The position numbers were made by a program, and so were the translations under genes. The notes beneath the pieces are model-generated. The model did no database searches. It had not been told where the DNA came from and saw only the letters and a list, made by a program, of their open reading frames with translations. Shown here one piece after another: positions 16,831-25,608 of a stretch of 64,000 nucleotides of DNA. Source of the stretch: Priestia megaterium (GTDB lineage Bacteria; Bacillota; Bacilli; Bacillales; Bacillaceae_H); contig NZ_CP085442.1 in the NCBI RefSeq assembly GCF_023824195.1, forward strand, positions 2,580,001 to 2,644,000. The letters are read 5' to 3'. Position 1 is the first letter of the stretch, and each line of letters starts with the position of its first letter.

Positions 16831-17484
16831 TCCTTTTCTTATCACGTTGTGCTGTATTAAATATTGCTCAATATCTTTAAATGTCTCAACCAGAACAAAT
16901 GGAACGTTTTGTTCGCGCAGTAAATCCTGCAAAGAATCTTTTGCAAATGTGACGTCTGCATATTTTGCCGGATGCGAATCCGGCTCGCTGTCTCCCGCAA
17001 AATAAATCGTTTCGTATGCTTCCTTTAGTTCTTGAATAACAGCCGATTTATCAATGCCGTAGCGCTCTGAATGCCATCTGTGAGCAGGATCTAGACGCAA
17101 ATGAACATTGTTTTGATGAAAATATCCTTCATTCGAATAAACTTCCACTTTTTCAACACCGTATTTATCTAAAATCGGTTTAATATAGTACGTTGTTCCA
17201 GCGCTTAAAATATAAAAATCTCCGCCGTTTTTCTGAACAGCTGTAATAAAAGCGGGCACGTATTCATCAATTGGAATATTCGCTACTTCTTCTAAAATTT
17301 TCGGCTCTTCCTGGTGAATCGATTTGAAAACAGTAGATAAAAAATCAATATCTTTCATCTCTCCTGCTTTCCATCGGCGGAAAAGTTCTTCACCTTCTGG
17401 AAAATACTTTTCAATCACAATCCAGTAAAAATCTTTTTTTGAAATCGTTCCATCAAAATCTGATACAAACGCCCATTTTTTCAT
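16828..17484 (-). CDS. HAD-IB phosphatase, MtnX-like
   Basis: 218 aa. HAD motif I DFDGTISKKD at residues 9-18, motif II ILSAGTTYYIKP, and motif III/IV YFAGDSEPDSHPAKYAD. This matches the MtnX/SerB-like group (2-hydroxy-3-keto-5-methylthiopentenyl-1-phosphate phosphatase), but none of the mtnKSWBD salvage genes are nearby, so the substrate is uncertain. It lies 17 nt after the SNF2 helicase gene and is probably cotranscribed with it. Start ATG with TGAGGA directly upstream. Confidence 0.8.
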   Translation of the reverse strand: MKKWAFVSDFDGTISKKDFYWIVIEKYFPEGEELFRRWKAGEMKDIDFLSTVFKSIHQEEPKILEEVANIPIDEYVPAFITAVQKNGGDFYILSAGTTYYIKPILDKYGVEKVEVYSNEGYFHQNNVHLRLDPAHRWHSERYGIDKSAVIQELKEAYETIYFAGDSEPDSHPAKYADVTFAKDSLQDLLREQNVPFVLVETFKDIEQYLIQHNVIRKG

Positions 17485-17501
17485 TCCTCACACATCCTTT
17501 G

Positions 17502-20500
17502 CTACATACTAAGCAGTTCTCGAAGCTCTTCTTCTGTCAAACTGGAAAGCATTGTTTCTCCCGGCTGAATAACCTGTTCGATAAGTTCTTTTTTCTTTTG
17601 CTGCAAGCCATAAATTTTTTCTTCGATGGTTCCTTGAGAAATAAGCTTGATGACCTGCACAACATTTTTTTGCCCAATGCGGTGTGCACGGCCTGCCGCT
17701 TGTTCTTCAATCGCCGGGTTCCACCATAAGTCATATAAAATAACCGTATCGGCTCCCGTTAAATTTAAGCCTGTGCCTCCGGCTTTTAATGAAATTAAGA
17801 AAATGTCTTGTTCTCCATTATTAAACCGATCCGCCATTTCCACTCGTTCTTTTGATGGCGTTTGACCGTCTAAATAAAAGTATGAGAGATTTTCTTTTTG
17901 AAGCTCTTCTCGAATAATGTGAAGCATGCTTGTAAACTGAGAAAAGATTAACAAACGTTTTCCATTGGCAACCGCATTTCTTGTAATCTCAAGCAGCTGC
18001 TCTAATTTGCTTGAATACCCTTCGTAATTTTCAACGAATAAAGACGGATGACAGCAAATCTGGCGAAGTCTTGTTAATCCCGCTAAGATCTTCATTCGGT
18101 TTTTATTAAAATCTTCACCGGCTAAAGATGATTTTAATTGCTCTAAATAGCCTACATATAACTCTTTTTGTTCTTTAGTCAGCTCAGATAAATGAGTTGT
18201 TTCAATTTTATCAGGCAGTTCTTTTAACACATCCTTTTTTACTCGTCGCAGTAAAAATGGTCTTACAATTCGACTGACCTGCTCCGATGACATGTTTTTA
18301 AACTGGCGAAGCCCTGGAAATAAACCAGGAAGAATGGTCTGGAAAATTGACCAAAGCTCATCAAGTGAGTTTTCAATAGGCGTACCGCTCAGCGCAAAAC
18401 GTTTTTTAGCTGAAATAGTCCTAACAGCTACTGCTGTCTTCGTTGTATGATTTTTAATACTCTGAGCCTCATCTAGAATTAAAGCATGAAAATGAAGGTG
18501 CTGATATAAATCAATATCTTGACGCAGCGTTGGATAAGATGTGATCCATACGTCAGCTGTTCGTTTTAGCTTTTCCTCACGCTCGCTCGGCGTTCCTGTA
18601 ATGGTTTGAACCGTTAAATTCGGTGCAAATTTCTCCAATTCGTTGCGCCAGTTATAAATCAAGGAAGCCGGCACAACAATTAAAAAGGCACTGCTATCTT
18701 CATCAAACTCTTTTTCGGATAAAATATAGGCAATGCTTTGAAGCGTTTTTCCAAGCCCCATATCATCAGCCAGTACGCCTCCTAAAGAGTAGTGAGACAG
18801 AGACTTAAACCACTTAAACCCATTGCGCTGATAATCACGCAGTGATGCCTGCAAGGATTCCGGTACTTCCCAATCCATTTCCTCTGGAGATTTGAGCTGT
18901 GTAAGTAACCTTTTAAATGCTGAGCCAAACTTAGCAGCTGATTTATCACCCGCACTCATAATCTCTTCCACTTGCATCCCTCTGTATAAAGGTACTTGCA
19001 ATGAGTTATCCTTTAAGTCTTTCTCGGTTACGTTCAGCTCACGAAACAAGTTTTGAATATGTTCAAAGCCTTCGTTTTCAAGAGGAATAAACGCACCGTT
19101 ATCTAGACGATGATAGCTTTTCTTTTCTAAAACAGATTTTAAAACATCTTGAACGGTCTGATGATTAATGTCTCCTAAATCAAAATTAATTTCTAATAAC
19201 CCATTGCTGTTTTTGATGTCAACCGTTGTTACTGGCGCAGAAAAATCCGTATAAGCATAATCTTTCATCTCATCCGTAATATACACATCCGCTATTTCAT
19301 CAAGCTTTGGAACAATATGAAACAAAAATTCATATAAAGATGATTCATCTTGATTTAAATACAGCTGGTTTTTATAAATGTTTAAAGGAGCTGTTTCAAT
19401 TAAATCCATCACGCGGTCTTCTTTTTCTAAATCTCGTATCAAGATTTTATCGTATTTTTCAGGTTGAGGTAAAAATGGATTAATTGAAATCTCTCCGTAG
19501 TGGTACCGAAGCGTCACAAACAGCTGTTCATCTTCCCGGTCAATAAATACTTTTGCTTTTAGTTCAGGTGCAATAATCTGATGGGATACTTCTTTTGCGA
19601 TATCCACTTTCCCCACCTTTTTTAGTCCTGGAACGACGTGAGATAAAAAATTGCCCATCTGCTCTTCTGCTATAGGTACGACTGGCTTCAAAGGCGCCGT
19701 TTTTCGAAGCCCTTCAAGAAGCATACGCTGATCTTGAGATAGCTCATAAAACGTCCCGTTTAAAAATAGCCACCCGTATCGATCAAAAAATGAAGCTTGA
19801 TGAAGTTCCGTAAAGTCTAGCTCAAATCCAGCTGCGGGGTGCTTGTTTATTTGAAACGAAAAAGGAGCTGAGCTTTCCGCAAAGATAATATTTTCATATG
19901 AGTGCCCGTCATGAATAAATGTAAAGTTCCGATCTTTGAGCAATTGAAATAACTCTTTGGCTATGATGGAGGGAATGATTAGTTCTCTGTTATTTGCAGA
20001 AGAACGATACATGGAATAAGAATTTTTATAAAATGATTCATTTGTCATAATATCCATCAGCAGCTCAATGATTTTCCTATCTTCTTCTATAAAAAAATGT
20101 TCCGCCGGGTCATATTCGAAGCGCTTGGTAAATTCGTGAGTTTGGAATTCTTTAGCGTCTGTTAAAAATTCTTGAATGTTTTTTACTACATACGTCCGGT
20201 CGACGCCTACTTTCATTTCAAGCGCTACGTACATTCCTTCTGAACGTAAAAATTCTTCTGAGTAAGACTTGCAAATAAATTCCACTTTCAACGGATCTTT
20301 ATCTGCATATTTTCTGTGGTCGCTTATTGTTTGCTGATAGCTTGAAAATAAGTCGATAAAATGATTTACATTCTCGTATTCTTTGCTTTGGCGAAAAGGC
20401 TTGGTTTTAATTGGCTGTGGCTTTGCTCGCTCATCGCAAATGGTTAATAAAACAGCTACTTCGTGTTTGCATTCTGAAAACTCGTGATAAGCAGGACAAT

Positions 20501-20741
20501 CGCAGAATGAATAAAAAGAATTTCCTTTTTGTTCAACCATTACCGTATACATTTCCGCACCACGAACGGATGCTGTCCACGTAGTGGTCTGTTCATTGTA
20601 TTCCAAATCAAGCACGCGCCCCTGCTTGTAATACGTGTGTCCTCTATAGTACGTTCTGCTTGAGTACGAATCTTTTAATTGTTCTTTGTTTAATGTTTTA
20701 TTTATCATCGCTTCACAATCTTCCAATCGCATAACAGTCAA
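17502..20741 (-). CDS. SNF2-family helicase with SWIM zinc finger
   Basis: 1079 aa. Order: SWIM zinc finger (about 55-100; CDCPAYHEFSECKHE, CxC...CxH), a long middle bacterial SNF2-associated domain (about 120-600), SNF2 ATPase (about 625-800; LADDMGLGKTLQ Walker A, LILDEAQSIKN Walker B, LSGTPIENSLDELWSIF), and helicase C domain (about 900-1050; SQFTSMLHIIREEL, LKAGGTGLNLTGADTVI, GRAHRIGQ). Likely an ATP-driven DNA translocase acting with RNA polymerase or in repair. The frame starts at 20741; ATG at 20732 or 20708 are alternatives, and no strong ribosome site decides. A 17-bp palindrome lies in its leader. Confidence 0.9.
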   Translation of the reverse strand: MTVMRLEDCEAMINKTLNKEQLKDSYSSRTYYRGHTYYKQGRVLDLEYNEQTTTWTASVRGAEMYTVMVEQKGNSFYSFCDCPAYHEFSECKHEVAVLLTICDERAKPQPIKTKPFRQSKEYENVNHFIDLFSSYQQTISDHRKYADKDPLKVEFICKSYSEEFLRSEGMYVALEMKVGVDRTYVVKNIQEFLTDAKEFQTHEFTKRFEYDPAEHFFIEEDRKIIELLMDIMTNESFYKNSYSMYRSSANNRELIIPSIIAKELFQLLKDRNFTFIHDGHSYENIIFAESSAPFSFQINKHPAAGFELDFTELHQASFFDRYGWLFLNGTFYELSQDQRMLLEGLRKTAPLKPVVPIAEEQMGNFLSHVVPGLKKVGKVDIAKEVSHQIIAPELKAKVFIDREDEQLFVTLRYHYGEISINPFLPQPEKYDKILIRDLEKEDRVMDLIETAPLNIYKNQLYLNQDESSLYEFLFHIVPKLDEIADVYITDEMKDYAYTDFSAPVTTVDIKNSNGLLEINFDLGDINHQTVQDVLKSVLEKKSYHRLDNGAFIPLENEGFEHIQNLFRELNVTEKDLKDNSLQVPLYRGMQVEEIMSAGDKSAAKFGSAFKRLLTQLKSPEEMDWEVPESLQASLRDYQRNGFKWFKSLSHYSLGGVLADDMGLGKTLQSIAYILSEKEFDEDSSAFLIVVPASLIYNWRNELEKFAPNLTVQTITGTPSEREEKLKRTADVWITSYPTLRQDIDLYQHLHFHALILDEAQSIKNHTTKTAVAVRTISAKKRFALSGTPIENSLDELWSIFQTILPGLFPGLRQFKNMSSEQVSRIVRPFLLRRVKKDVLKELPDKIETTHLSELTKEQKELYVGYLEQLKSSLAGEDFNKNRMKILAGLTRLRQICCHPSLFVENYEGYSSKLEQLLEITRNAVANGKRLLIFSQFTSMLHIIREELQKENLSYFYLDGQTPSKERVEMADRFNNGEQDIFLISLKAGGTGLNLTGADTVILYDLWWNPAIEEQAAGRAHRIGQKNVVQVIKLISQGTIEEKIYGLQQKKKELIEQVIQPGETMLSSLTEEELRELLSM

Positions 20742-20769
20742 TGCTGTTTCTGTTTAATTTCTATTCAGA

Positions 20770-20810
20770 ACAAATAATGTTCAACGTCATAAACGTTGAA
20801 CATTATTTGT
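20770..20810. repeat. 17-bp perfect inverted repeat upstream of SNF2 gene
   Basis: ACAAATAATGTTCAACG and its exact complement flank TCATAAA. No T-tract follows in either direction. On the minus strand an extended -10 (TGTTATAAT, about 20833-20825) would start transcription just before it, so it is either an operator or a 5'-leader hairpin for the helicase gene. Confidence 0.75.
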
Positions 20811-20840
20811 CAATTCCTCTATTATAACATGCAACAGACA

Positions 20841-22061
20841 TTATAAAACACTCTTAAGCAATGCAGACTGTTTTCGCTGTTTTCTTTTGTAGATTATCCA
20901 GCCCGCTCCAGCGGATGATAATAAAAGCAGACTAAGTCCTAAAAAAGCCAGTCCTATACGATCGTTAGCCGTAACGTACGTAAAGAAGAAAATCAGTAAA
21001 ATTCGAATACCTAACGTGATAAAGCGAAAAAAGCTGTCGACTCTTCCCACGATGATATTCGGTATTTTCTGCATCATAAACGTATTTCGAGCTACTCTTG
21101 TACCTGCATTTGCAAAAGCAAGAAGAAATACAATAGAAAAATAAATCGGCAGAAGCTTCATAAAGAAGATGATAGATATTCCGAGTGCAAAAAGGCTTAT
21201 ATTCAGCATAATGGCTAGCTCTGTGCCTGTTCTTTTCATAATAGATACGATGAATACCCCTGCCGTTAACGCCCCGAAACCATATACAGCACTTTCAATC
21301 CCATATGCTGCTGGACTTGCGTTTAATTCTTGAGTTAGATAAATAGGAAATAAATAGTTCGTCATCATCACAGCGATGAAAGGCATAAAAGAAAGCAGTA
21401 AAAAAATAGAGACCGAGCGATTTTCTTTTATAAATGTTAAACCTTCTTTCATAGCAGTGTGTTTCTTGTCGCTTCGTTCACTGCTTTGTTTATATGGAAT
21501 ACTCAATAGACAAAGGAATGCAGCTATATACGTAGCTGCATCTACTGTTAAAATCCATTGAAGCGACCAACGAGTAATGACTAGACTCGCTACAGCGCCT
21601 GCAAGCATACTCGATAGCTGACCTTGTATTTCCATGATACTGTTTAATGATTGAAACGCATCTTTTGAAAAAACTTCTTGATTTAAAGCAAAAATCGTTG
21701 GATAAAAAAACGTGTAGTAAAGGTTTCCGGTTCCGTATAAAATCACGTAGTGAATCGTTGAATAGTCTGTCATAAAACCAACGATAACAAATAGCATGAC
21801 CGTGGTAAAACCGATAAGTTCTACCGTTAGCAATAACTTTTTCCGTGACATTCGATCAATAAGAACACCTATATACGGGGTAGCTGCAAAGCTAATCACC
21901 GTCATAATCAGCATAATCGTGCCAAATAGTCTATTTCCATTTGGAGATGCAACTAACAGTAAAGGAATGGCAAGCATCGTAATACCGGAACCAATAGAGG
22001 ATAAAACATTAGCAGCTACTACGGCTTGAAAGCGCCGGTCTTTATAAAGCGCCTTCATCAA
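20841..22061 (-). CDS. MFS transporter, multidrug-efflux type
   Basis: 406 aa with about 12 hydrophobic helices. The loop between helices 2 and 3 reads GVLIDRMSRKKLLL, the MFS motif A form found in MFS_3 (enterobactin/macrolide exporter type) proteins. A positively charged C-terminus ends the protein (YKRKQRKQ). The start ATG overlaps the stop of the FMN reductase gene by 4 nt, so the two are coupled. The substrate is unknown. Confidence 0.85.
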   Translation of the reverse strand: MMKALYKDRRFQAVVAANVLSSIGSGITMLAIPLLLVASPNGNRLFGTIMLIMTVISFAATPYIGVLIDRMSRKKLLLTVELIGFTTVMLFVIVGFMTDYSTIHYVILYGTGNLYYTFFYPTIFALNQEVFSKDAFQSLNSIMEIQGQLSSMLAGAVASLVITRWSLQWILTVDAATYIAAFLCLLSIPYKQSSERSDKKHTAMKEGLTFIKENRSVSIFLLLSFMPFIAVMMTNYLFPIYLTQELNASPAAYGIESAVYGFGALTAGVFIVSIMKRTGTELAIMLNISLFALGISIIFFMKLLPIYFSIVFLLAFANAGTRVARNTFMMQKIPNIIVGRVDSFFRFITLGIRILLIFFFTYVTANDRIGLAFLGLSLLLLSSAGAGWIIYKRKQRKQSALLKSVL

Positions 22062-22597
22062 ACATTTTGCTTAGCTTCTAAAATTTGCTTAGACACTTGT
22101 GTATACAGAGTCAGCTCATTAACTAATTCATGAATTCCGTCAGCTGCGTTTTTTCGCAAAGTCCCTTTTTCCACGATGTCTGCAGGGTCTAACACCAGCT
22201 GCTTAGATAGAACATTCGCATACAAAGCGCGTGTAACGGTTCTAAGGTTATTTAAAGCATTAATGCCTCCTTTTCCTCCTCCTGATACTGCTAAAAGTGC
22301 CACGGGCTTATGGGCAAAATACGCACTGTTTAAAAAGTCAAACGCGTTTTTTAACGCTCCGCTCATAGCTCCGTGGTACTCGGGCGTCGCAAGCAAAATA
22401 CCATCTGCTTTTTCTATTTTTTCAATCAGCATTTGTACTTCTTCTGTTTCATACTGATGAGGTTCACCTGTGAATATAGGAAGCGATAATTTACTTAAAT
22501 CTAAAAAAGAACTTTGATAGCTTTTGTGAAGCTCTCTCGTCACTTGTGTTGTTCGGCCTGTTTCTCTAGGACTTCCATTCATAATAAGTATGTTCAT
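22058..22597 (-). CDS. azr: NAD(P)H-dependent FMN reductase, YhdA/azoreductase-like
   Basis: 179 aa flavodoxin-like protein: ILIMNGSPRETGRTTQV (phosphate-binding loop), LLATPEYHGAMSGALKNAFDFL (flavin-binding), ALLAVSGGGKGG. It reduces flavins, quinones or azo compounds with NAD(P)H. In B. subtilis yhdA follows yhcYZ in the same order, and that synteny is kept here, though a terminator now separates it from yhcZ and an MFS gene is added downstream. Start ATG at 22597 with GAGGAGT upstream. Confidence 0.88.
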   Translation of the reverse strand: MNILIMNGSPRETGRTTQVTRELHKSYQSSFLDLSKLSLPIFTGEPHQYETEEVQMLIEKIEKADGILLATPEYHGAMSGALKNAFDFLNSAYFAHKPVALLAVSGGGKGGINALNNLRTVTRALYANVLSKQLVLDPADIVEKGTLRKNAADGIHELVNELTLYTQVSKQILEAKQNV

Positions 22598-22713
22598 GTT
22601 TATCTACTCCTCTGTCGTTTGGTTATATGTATAGTATAGAAATGATCGAGCTTTTTTTCGTCATGCTATTGATAGAAATAAGGCTACCAATATAGACGGA
22701 GAAGCACAGAGAA

Positions 22714-22740
22714 AAACCTACAACTAAAGTCGTAGGTTAG
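22714..22740 (-). terminator. terminator after yhcZ
   Basis: Minus strand AACCTACGACTT ... AGTTGTAGGTTTTTC forms a hairpin followed by T residues, overlapping the yhcZ stop. Confidence 0.7.
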
Positions 22741-23375
22741 GAAATGCCGTGCTGCACAGCATATAGAGCAGCTTGGGTGCGGTCTTGAACACCAAGCTTC
22801 GATAAAATATTAGATACATGTGTTTTTACTGTTTTTTCTGTAATATGTAAGGAAGCACCAATTTCTTTGTTGCTTTTACCTTTTGCAATTTCTTTTAATA
22901 CGTCTTTTTCTCGTTTCGTTAAGTGGTCAATAAAATTGACTTTCTTTTCGCTGCTTTTGGTTAACCGTGTTAGCAAGTGTGTGGTGACTTTTGGATGAAG
23001 CTGATTTTCTCCATTCATTAGCTTTCGAATAGCTGCTACAAGTTCATCTGGGTCACTTTCTTTTAGCTGATAGCCTGAAGCTCCAGCTTCTAGTGCCGGT
23101 ATCACATGATCTTGATCCGAAAAGCTTGTTAAAATCATGACTTGTATATGCGGTGCTTGTTTTTTTAATTCTTTTGTTGCTTCGATTCCGTCGAGAACCG
23201 GCATCGATAAATCCATTAAAACAATATGGGGCTCTAGGGATGTCGCTAACTTTAAAGCTTCCTCTCCGTTAGAAGCTTCTCCTACAATTTCTAAGTCCGG
23301 CTGCGTCTGTAAGAAAAAGACAAGTCCTTTTCGGACAACGTGGTGATCATCTGCGATTAGAATCTTTATTTTCAT
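22737..23375 (-). CDS. yhcZ: NarL/LuxR-type response regulator, YhcZ-like
   Basis: 212 aa. Receiver domain 1-120 with acidic pair ADDH (about 8-10), phosphoacceptor Asp in IVLMDLSMPVLDG (about 55), Thr/Ser in MILTSFSD and Lys in YQLKES. LuxR HTH at about 148-210 (LTKREKDVLKEIAKGKSNKEIG, ITEKTVKTHVSNIL). Partner of the kinase 15 nt upstream. The signal and regulon are not known from the sequence. Confidence 0.92.
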   Translation of the reverse strand: MKIKILIADDHHVVRKGLVFFLQTQPDLEIVGEASNGEEALKLATSLEPHIVLMDLSMPVLDGIEATKELKKQAPHIQVMILTSFSDQDHVIPALEAGASGYQLKESDPDELVAAIRKLMNGENQLHPKVTTHLLTRLTKSSEKKVNFIDHLTKREKDVLKEIAKGKSNKEIGASLHITEKTVKTHVSNILSKLGVQDRTQAALYAVQHGIS

Positions 23376-23390
23376 GTGCGCTCCTTTCCA

Positions 23391-24509
23391 TTATGAAAGA
23401 GGAATAGATACTTCCACAACCGTTCCGTTTCCTATGCTGCTTGTAACAGATAGTTTTCCATTTAATCTATTTATTCGCTCCTGCATAGTTTTTAACCCAA
23501 GCGTCGGCAATTCTGCTGAAGCGCTATACATAAACCCATTGCCACTATCTTGGACTTTCATGATCACTTGTTCTTTGCTTATATTTACGTTTAAATGTAC
23601 ATCTGCTGTACCCGCATGCTTTCGGCAATTATTAAAAGCTTCTTGCCCGACTCTCCACAGTGTCTCTTCAATCACAGCAGGCAAAACGGACACGCCTTTA
23701 ATTTGTTCTGTTACGTTAAGCCCTAGCATTTGACCATAGCTTTTTAACGCACTGACAATGCCGTTTTCTAATCCTTGAGGACGAAGCTGCCAAATTAATG
23801 CTTTCATTTCCACTTGAGCATGCTGAGCGGTTTCTTGGATTAAGGAAAAAGTCTCTTTTAACTGCACATCTTTCGCTAAGCTGCTTCCGGCTTTGGCTGT
23901 GACATTAATCGAAAATAACAGCTGATTAACAGAATCGTGAAGATCTTTGGCCAGTCTGTTTCTTTCTTCAATAAGTTTTACCTCCTGCTGAGATTGAGTC
24001 AGCTTAATCCGCTTGATAGCCGTGCCAATTTGAAGAGCGACAGATCCTAATAAATCAAGCTCTCGCTGTTCAAAATGAATTTTATGAGGGGCAGCTACAT
24101 TTAATAATCCAAAGCGCTCATCCCCTGCTTGTAAAGGAACCGTTGCGTGATGGGTAATGTCGTGTGTATCTCCCCACTCATGAATGACGGAATCTTCAAG
24201 TCTCTTGCACTCCATAATATTAGACGCTTTTTGAAGCCGGCCATCCATATACCGATCAACACACCAGCATCTTCCGTTACACATAGGCTGAGCGGTTTTA
24301 TTTAATAAAGCTGGCGGCAAATGCTGAGCGGAAATCATCTCATGTTTTCCATTTTTATCAATAAAAAAGATCCATCCTGTTTGTAAATCTGTTATTTGCA
24401 GCAGTTTTAAAAGAGCATCGTGAAGCATTGTATGTAAATTAGTGCCTTCATTTAAAATCTCGGCAATGTCTTTTAAAATCTTAAGCTCTGAAATATGGTC
24501 TTTTTCCAT
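23391..24509 (-). CDS. yhcY: GAF-domain sensor histidine kinase, YhcY-like
   Basis: About 372 aa, no transmembrane segment, so a soluble sensor. An N-terminal GAF domain (about 10-165) holds a cysteine-rich patch CNGRCWCVDRYMDG, which could bind a metal or cluster, or sense redox. A HisKA_3 dimerisation domain follows (ERNRLAKDLHDSVNQ with phospho-His), then an HATPase (EEAFNNCRKHAGTADVH; DSGNGF). This order fits NarL-type partners. The frame extends to 24539, but AGGAG lies 7 nt before the ATG at 24509. Confidence 0.9.
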   Translation of the reverse strand: MEKDHISELKILKDIAEILNEGTNLHTMLHDALLKLLQITDLQTGWIFFIDKNGKHEMISAQHLPPALLNKTAQPMCNGRCWCVDRYMDGRLQKASNIMECKRLEDSVIHEWGDTHDITHHATVPLQAGDERFGLLNVAAPHKIHFEQRELDLLGSVALQIGTAIKRIKLTQSQQEVKLIEERNRLAKDLHDSVNQLLFSINVTAKAGSSLAKDVQLKETFSLIQETAQHAQVEMKALIWQLRPQGLENGIVSALKSYGQMLGLNVTEQIKGVSVLPAVIEETLWRVGQEAFNNCRKHAGTADVHLNVNISKEQVIMKVQDSGNGFMYSASAELPTLGLKTMQERINRLNGKLSVTSSIGNGTVVEVSIPLS

Positions 24510-24845
24510 AGCCTCTCTCCTATATGATGTATTTTCCATTTTTTATTTTATCACAATTAAAGACGATTCCGACTCATAGGACGTTATTTTTAAGGTGTTT
24601 CCGCTTAGGTATGTAAGAGTTTTTGACACCAATAATAAAAATTTTAAAAAGTATGTCAGGTAGTTTAACAATTAGCTAGAGTCTTTACGTAAAACGAACT
24701 ATACTACAGATAATTCACGTAAGAAAAGAAAAAACGAAAGGAAATGAGAAGAAAAAAATATTAAAATTAATCAATTGAAAACGCTTCCAAATGTGAAGGC
24801 ATAGTGCTATTATATAATTATTAACAGAATAGGGATGTGAGAAAG
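24510..24845. other. intergenic control region
   Basis: About 335 nt between the divergent yhcY and a small unknown gene, AT-rich and without a supportable ORF. The only recognisable element is the cre box at 24775-24789. Confidence 0.5.
24775..24789 (+). promoter_or_regulatory. cre box upstream of small unknown gene
   Basis: TTGAAAACGCTTCCA matches WTGNAANCGNWNNCW fully. It lies 56 nt before the small gene start, a position that would allow CcpA control. Confidence 0.65.
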
Positions 24846-25184
24846 ATGAATAAATTATTTTTAGAAGAGTTACGATACATTATCTTGTGTGAAGTGCCTA
24901 TGACAAAGTACCGAGTAGAGCAGCTTCAAGACAAATTTGATCAAAGCCCATACTTAATTAATGAACTTTATCAACTCCTATTCGAAAAGCGTCACATTTT
25001 AGCTTTTGTTGATGATATTGAATCATCCCTGTATGACTATATTGTGAATAAAGAAATGATGGATGCTAAAACGTATTACGGAGCTATTGCACATGTAGCA
25101 AATCTTTTCGGCGAAACGCCTACATATATAAAATGCAAAATAAAAAAATATAGACAGTCTTCGATTTCAAGTATCAGCGCCTAA
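24846..25184 (+). CDS. small conserved-looking protein of unknown function
   Basis: 112 aa (115 aa if the GTG at 24837 is used). I do not recognise a family. It is predicted largely alpha-helical, with charged stretches (EELRYIILCEVPMTKYRVEQL; NELYQLLFEKRHIL) and a basic tail KCKIKKYRQSS; no signal or membrane segment. The ribosome site is weak (AGGG about 11 nt before the ATG). A cre box upstream and a terminator downstream argue for a real single gene under carbon control. The next gene also encodes a small helical basic protein. Confidence 0.6.
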   Translation: MNKLFLEELRYIILCEVPMTKYRVEQLQDKFDQSPYLINELYQLLFEKRHILAFVDDIESSLYDYIVNKEMMDAKTYYGAIAHVANLFGETPTYIKCKIKKYRQSSISSISA

Positions 25185-25215
25185 AAGTCGCGCACAGCTG
25201 ATTCAAATAAAAATC

Positions 25216-25250
25216 AAAAAAGAAATCCTAGCACAAGGGTTTCTTTTTTG
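25216..25250 (+). terminator. terminator after the 112-aa gene
   Basis: AAAAAAGAAA-TCC ... GG-GTTTCTTTTTT hairpin ending in T6. Confidence 0.8.
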
Positions 25251-25279
25251 TACCACTAACATATAGGGAGGAAAATAAG

Positions 25280-25564
25280 ATGAAGACATTTTTTATCACG
25301 AATCGCTATTCGTTTCTTGAAACGCAAGTAAATGAATACATGCAATCTTTATTGGTAAAAACGCCCGAACAAGTGATTTTATATTTCGAAAGGCAAATTC
25401 GAAAGTATAAATTATATTTACAGAAAAAACATCATTACCCAGAGTGTATGGTTCAATCTATCCACCGTTTGATTGAAGAATATTCATTAATTATCATTAG
25501 AGTGAAAAAATATATTAGCTATCAAAACAAGCTGATGAATAAACAGCTATTAGAGCCGCAGTAA
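25280..25564 (+). CDS. small helical protein of unknown function
   Basis: 94 aa, rich in Tyr, Gln, Lys and Ile, with no recognised domain. It begins MKTFFITNRYSFLE and contains repeated amphipathic helices (YFERQIRKYKLYLQKK). A clear ribosome site (GGGAGG 8 nt before the ATG) supports translation. It is separated from the previous small gene by a terminator. The stop codon lies inside the left arm of a 19-bp inverted repeat. Confidence 0.65.
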   Translation: MKTFFITNRYSFLETQVNEYMQSLLVKTPEQVILYFERQIRKYKLYLQKKHHYPECMVQSIHRLIEEYSLIIIRVKKYISYQNKLMNKQLLEPQ

Positions 25565-25602
25565 AACGAATCATTTTTTATGGTTCGTTTTACTGCGGCT
25601 CT
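25552..25602. repeat. 19-bp perfect inverted repeat between convergent genes
   Basis: AGAGCCGCAGTAAAACGAA and its exact complement flank a 13-nt T-rich loop. It overlaps the stop of the 94-aa gene and ends 7 nt before the stop of the XRE-cupin gene. Only TTTT follows after a GCCG gap, so it is an unusual bidirectional terminator or mRNA 3'-end protector. Confidence 0.75.
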
Positions 25603-25608
25603 GCCGTT

